DNA from: Alphaproteobacteria bacterium
Lineage (GTDB): Bacteria; Pseudomonadota; Alphaproteobacteria; Puniceispirillales; Puniceispirillaceae
Assembly: GCA_011524805.1 (NCBI GenBank)
Contig: WTJO01000224.1
Location: 1-8,920, forward strand
DNA length: 8,920 bases
Direction of reading: 5' to 3'
Shown: one piece after another, positions 6,753-8,920 of the stretch
How positions within the stretch are numbered: position 1 is the first letter of the stretch
Layout of the letters: each line of letters opens with the position of its first letter
The notes under the pieces: generated by a model
Seen by the model: the letters and a program-made list of their open reading frames with translations, nothing else
Told to the model about the DNA's origin: nothing
The model's database searches: none
Translations under genes and position numbers: made by a program

Positions 6753-7718
6753 CTAGCCTTCTCCGGCCTGCCTTAAGATAGGGGGCAATTTGAAATGCAT
6801 TGTTTCTTCAACAAGATTATGGTGGTCAATCTCAATCTGGTAATTCTGCTTAATAGCTGCCAGCACCTCATCTACCAGAATTTCGGGGGCAGAGGCGCCT
6901 GCTGACAGGGCAATGCGATCTGCCTTGCCGATCATATCCATATCAAGTTCCGATGCATCAGCAATTAATATAGCCTGAGGCGCGCCTGCCCGCAGGGCTG
7001 TTTCGACCAGCCGCTTTGAATTTGACGAATTTTGGGCGCCGATTACCAGAAACAGATCACATGTGCCTGCCATTGCCTTGACTGCATTCTGCCTATTGGT
7101 GGTGGCATAGCATATATCTTCGCCGCGTGGCCCTGTAATCTCCGGAAAGCGATGTTGCAGAATGGTGATGATTTCTGCTGTCTCATCTGTCGAAAGTGTT
7201 GTCTGGGTCGCAAATGCAAGCGCCGTATCTTCTGGCGGCTGGATGGTGCGGGCATCTTCGGCAGTCTGGACCAGGCTGATGGTGCCATCTGGCACTTGTC
7301 CCATCGTGCCAATCACTTCGGGATGGCCGGCATGGCCGATCAGCAGTATATGCTTATCATGCTTTACATGTCTTGCCGCTTCATTATGAACTTTGGTGAC
7401 AAGCGGGCAGGTTGCGTCCACAGCGATCATATTTAATGCATCAGCACGCTCATGTACTGATTTTGCAACCCCGTGTGCAGAAAATACAACAGGTGCGCCT
7501 GTTGGCACTTCATCCAGCTCTTTGACAAACACAGCGCCTTTTGCGGCCAGATCATCTACCACACGTTTATTATGGACAATCTCATGCCGGACATAGACAG
7601 GCGCGCCAAATTTTTCTATTGCCACTTCGACAATTTTCACAGCACGTTCAACGCCGGCACAAAATCCCCGTGGGGCGGCCAGCGTGACTGTTTTTATATC
7701 TGTATTTTGCGTCTGCAC
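6753..7718 (-). CDS. ispH: 4-hydroxy-3-methylbut-2-enyl diphosphate reductase (LytB)
   Basis: IspH is the last enzyme of the MEP pathway: an iron-sulfur reductase that makes isopentenyl and dimethylallyl diphosphate. Counting from the GTG at 7718, the three cluster cysteines are C20 (APRGFCAGV), C104 (VDATCPLV) and C203 (EDICYATTNRQ). The substrate-binding GHPEVIGTMGQ block includes H132 and the catalytic E134. ATQTTLS, the GAQNSSNSKRL block and SAGASAPE follow. The length (321 residues) is normal. The frame is open to a TTG at 7728-7730, but AGGA directly abuts that TTG. The GTG at 7716-7718 has GGGG six bases upstream and is preferred, though not proven. This is the first gene of the ispH-thrB-rnhA operon. 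A 9-base direct repeat lies just upstream, and the lipoprotein gene is divergent. No convincing minus-strand promoter hexamers were found. Confidence 0.96.
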   Translation of the reverse strand: MQTQNTDIKTVTLAAPRGFCAGVERAVKIVEVAIEKFGAPVYVRHEIVHNKRVVDDLAAKGAVFVKELDEVPTGAPVVFSAHGVAKSVHERADALNMIAVDATCPLVTKVHNEAARHVKHDKHILLIGHAGHPEVIGTMGQVPDGTISLVQTAEDARTIQPPEDTALAFATQTTLSTDETAEIITILQHRFPEITGPRGEDICYATTNRQNAVKAMAGTCDLFLVIGAQNSSNSKRLVETALRAGAPQAILIADASELDMDMIGKADRIALSAGASAPEILVDEVLAAIKQNYQIEIDHHNLVEETMHFKLPPILRQAGEG

Positions 7719-7739
7719 CTCGCACCCCAATCCTGTCAG

Positions 7740-7760
7740 CCCGAAAAATGCCCCGAAAAA
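7740..7760 (-). repeat. Tandem 9-base direct repeat upstream of ispH
   Basis: CCCGAAAAA occurs at 7740-7748 and again at 7752-7760, a 12-base period. Read with ispH it is TTTTTCGGG, GCA, TTTTTCGGG, ending about 20 bases before the preferred GTG. Near one helical turn of spacing could suit a regulator binding one face of the DNA, but the site is also close enough to lie in the 5' untranslated leader. It resembles the unit at 1913-1933. Confidence 0.45.
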
Positions 7761-7774
7761 GCTATTGTGTTTAT

Positions 7775-7810
7775 GTTGTAGCAGAAGCTTCGAAAGACTG
7801 CTATAACAAC
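7775..7810. promoter_or_regulatory. Imperfect dyad over a candidate plus-strand promoter
   Basis: GTTGTAGCAG (7775-7784) is matched in reverse by CTGCT (7798-7802) plus ACAAC (7806-7810), with a 3-base ATA insertion in the right arm and a 13-base centre that starts inside the palindrome GAAGCTTC (7784-7791). A possible plus-strand promoter falls inside the dyad: TTGTAG at 7776-7781, and TGCTAT at 7799-7804 after 17 bases, or TATAAC at 7802-7807 after 20. It could be an operator, or a hairpin in a transcript reading either way. The promoter reading is weak. Confidence 0.3.
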
Positions 7811-7863
7811 CTGAAGATAGGGTAAGTTACCTGAATATCACATCCAGCCACAGGAAAATCAAA

Positions 7864-8355
7864 ATGGGTTTTCTGCCTACCTCCAAACTGAGTCTGGCTA
7901 TTGCGATTGTCAGCCTGTCTGCTGTGTCTGGCTGTTCCAGCATAAGGCCTGACTGGAAAGATTGCAGCCATCTGCTTTCTGCGCCAAAAGAAGGTATGCG
8001 TTCAGATTTGCAGTTTAGTGACGGGAATGCTCACCAGCCTGTCGAGGTACGTCTAAACGGCGTGTCCGCACAATGTCATGGTGATGAAGACACGATTTAC
8101 ATGGCCGTAAATGCAGGCTTGAAGGTAAAGCGCGACCTGGCCAAGGGGGCAGAAGTTTTGCGCCTGCAGGTGCCATTCCTGATCTCGTTGCTAGATAAAG
8201 ATGACAAGCCATATGATCTGAATAGTTCTGGCTATCGGGTAGCCTTTCCAAAGAATGAAGACACACTATATCCGGTAGCTGGATTTAAGCTTGAACTGAA
8301 ACAGGGTGGACGGGCTGTAATTGCGCTTACACCTGAGGCGGTGGATATCAACTAG
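7864..8355 (+). CDS. Putative lipoprotein of unknown function
   Basis: This 163-residue protein is probably an exported lipoprotein. The N-terminus has a lysine at position 8, a hydrophobic stretch at about 9-20 and a lipobox VSGC with the lipidated cysteine at C24, so the mature protein has about 140 residues. The rest has no membrane helix and alternates short strand-like segments (VEVRLNGVSAQC, TIYMAVNAGLKVKR, VLRLQVPFLISLLDKDD), suggesting a small beta-rich, perhaps Ig-like, domain. Two more cysteines, C34 and C71, could form a disulfide. The arrangement of an early Cys, GVSAQC, and then a VPFLISLLDKDDKP segment reminds me of small alphaproteobacterial lipoproteins of unknown function, which I recall only in general form. 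No enzyme motif is seen. The start is well supported: AGGA at 7852-7855, 8 bases before the ATG. It is a single-gene unit, divergent from ispH and convergent to the atp genes. Confidence 0.82.
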   Translation: MGFLPTSKLSLAIAIVSLSAVSGCSSIRPDWKDCSHLLSAPKEGMRSDLQFSDGNAHQPVEVRLNGVSAQCHGDEDTIYMAVNAGLKVKRDLAKGAEVLRLQVPFLISLLDKDDKPYDLNSSGYRVAFPKNEDTLYPVAGFKLELKQGGRAVIALTPEAVDIN

Positions 8356-8384
8356 CGGTGCGCCTATCTGCCTATTAAAGACAT

Positions 8385-8419
8385 AAAAAAGCCACCTGTC
8401 TGACATCAGAAGGTGGCTT
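8385..8419 (-). terminator. Intrinsic terminator of the atp genes, perhaps bidirectional
   Basis: AAGCCACCT (8389-8397) pairs perfectly with AGGTGGCTT (8411-8419). Inside it, TCTG (8399-8402) pairs with CAGA (8407-8410) around a 4-base loop, leaving one bulged G at 8398. On the minus strand the stem is followed by six T (complement of 8385-8390), the canonical layout, about 30 bases after the atpF stop. On the plus strand the stem is followed by TTATTCATTT, a poor T tract, so termination of the lipoprotein transcript would be weaker. Confidence 0.88.
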
Positions 8420-8449
8420 ATTCATTTGTATATCGCTAACAGGCGTGCG

Positions 8450-8920
8450 TTATTTGCTTGCCGCTATCTGTTTTGCCGATTCTTCTACCAGCGCCAGCGA
8501 TGCTTTTGAGTCAAGCTTGTCTTTGATGACCTGCTGGGCGGCTGAAATAGCAAGCTCTGAGGCTTTCTGGCGCAATTCGGCAACAAGGGCATTTTCTGCC
8601 GCGGTGATTTTTGCCTTAGCCTGTGCTTCGCGGCGTGCAATTGTCTCTTCAGCACGTGTGGCGGCGTTCTCGCGGATACGCTCTGCGGCCGCTTTTGCGT
8701 TTGCCAGAATAGTCTGCGCTTCTTCTTCGGCCTCGGCTTTCAATGTTTTGAAATTATCCAGTTCTGCCTTTGCGTCTTCATGTAGTTTGCGTGCTTCATC
8801 CAGCTCAGCACGAATTTTATCACTGCGCGCATCTAGCATAGAGCCTAGTGCAGCAGACGCCTGTTTCCAGACCAGCACAACAAAGATAACAAACCCTAGC
8901 GCAACCCATGCGCCTTCATC
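8450..8920 (-). CDS. atpF: F-type ATP synthase subunit b (5' end outside window)
   Basis: Subunit b forms the peripheral stalk that holds F1 against the membrane sector of ATP synthase. The minus-strand frame is open from the window edge (8920) to a TAA at 8450-8452, 156 residues. It begins DEGAWVALGFVIFVVLVWKQ, most of the single N-terminal membrane helix, so only a few residues are missing. A GTG at 8878 is inside this helix and is not the start. The helix leads into the family block SMLDARSDKIRAELDEARKL. After that comes a long charged, alanine- and glutamate-rich coiled coil without breaks, ending in SELAISAAQQVIKDKL. The DARSDKIRAELDEA block fits b better than the b' paralogue that often precedes it in alphaproteobacteria. 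A strong terminator follows the stop, consistent with b being the last gene of an atpI-B-E-F'-F cluster lying to the right, which is not visible here. Confidence 0.93.
   Translation of the reverse strand, partial: DEGAWVALGFVIFVVLVWKQASAALGSMLDARSDKIRAELDEARKLHEDAKAELDNFKTLKAEAEEEAQTILANAKAAAERIRENAATRAEETIARREAQAKAKITAAENALVAELRQKASELAISAAQQVIKDKLDSKASLALVEESAKQIAASK

Noticed and set aside
7032..7436. 134-codon plus-strand open frame antisense to ispH
   Set aside because: Covers the conserved IspH core, and its product is Cys- and Trp-rich with no family resemblance. The long frame reflects ispH codon composition.
1..8920. Mobile element, phage, CRISPR, toxin-antitoxin or defence system
   Set aside because: No transposase, integrase, terminal inverted repeats, regular repeat-spacer pattern or toxin-antitoxin gene pair is present. 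Every gene but one belongs to a recognised housekeeping family.

Overview
The window is a compact, ordinary stretch of bacterial chromosome carrying ten protein genes, with no sign of a mobile element, CRISPR array, tRNA or rRNA. An alphaproteobacterial host is inferred from four things: threonine synthase followed directly by an M16 peptidase of the mitochondrial-processing-peptidase type, an ispH-thrB-rnhA cluster, an F-type ATP synthase b subunit as the last gene of its operon, and a ScsB-like DsbD. Base composition looks balanced and non-coding space is small, which suits a marine lineage such as the SAR116 type, but that placement is a guess.

Layout. On the plus strand, the C-terminal part of thrC (cut by the window start) runs without a gap into an M16 zinc peptidase gene. 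Convergent to it, on the minus strand, is yqgE (UPF0301/AlgH family). A 109-base divergent gap leads to a plus-strand DsbD/ScsB-type thiol reductase and then a 1-Cys/type II-like peroxiredoxin. The peroxiredoxin gene overlaps, stop codon on stop codon, a three-gene minus-strand operon, ispH-thrB-rnhA. A divergent gap of about 145 bases with a dyad separates ispH from a plus-strand lipoprotein gene of unknown function. The last gap holds a strong intrinsic terminator that serves atpF, which runs in from the right edge on the minus strand.

How the genes relate. thrB and thrC carry out the last two steps of threonine synthesis, yet lie on opposite strands about 5 kb apart. The DsbD-like protein moves reducing power to the periplasm, and the neighbouring peroxiredoxin removes peroxides in the cytoplasm. 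ispH supplies isoprenoid precursors. rnhA removes RNA from RNA:DNA hybrids. atpF is part of the ATP synthase stalk.

I looked for an undescribed system and do not see a convincing one. The items most worth a second look are the uncharacterised lipoprotein, the dyad over its candidate promoter, a short repeat motif shared by two intergenic sites, and the unusually tight gene junctions.
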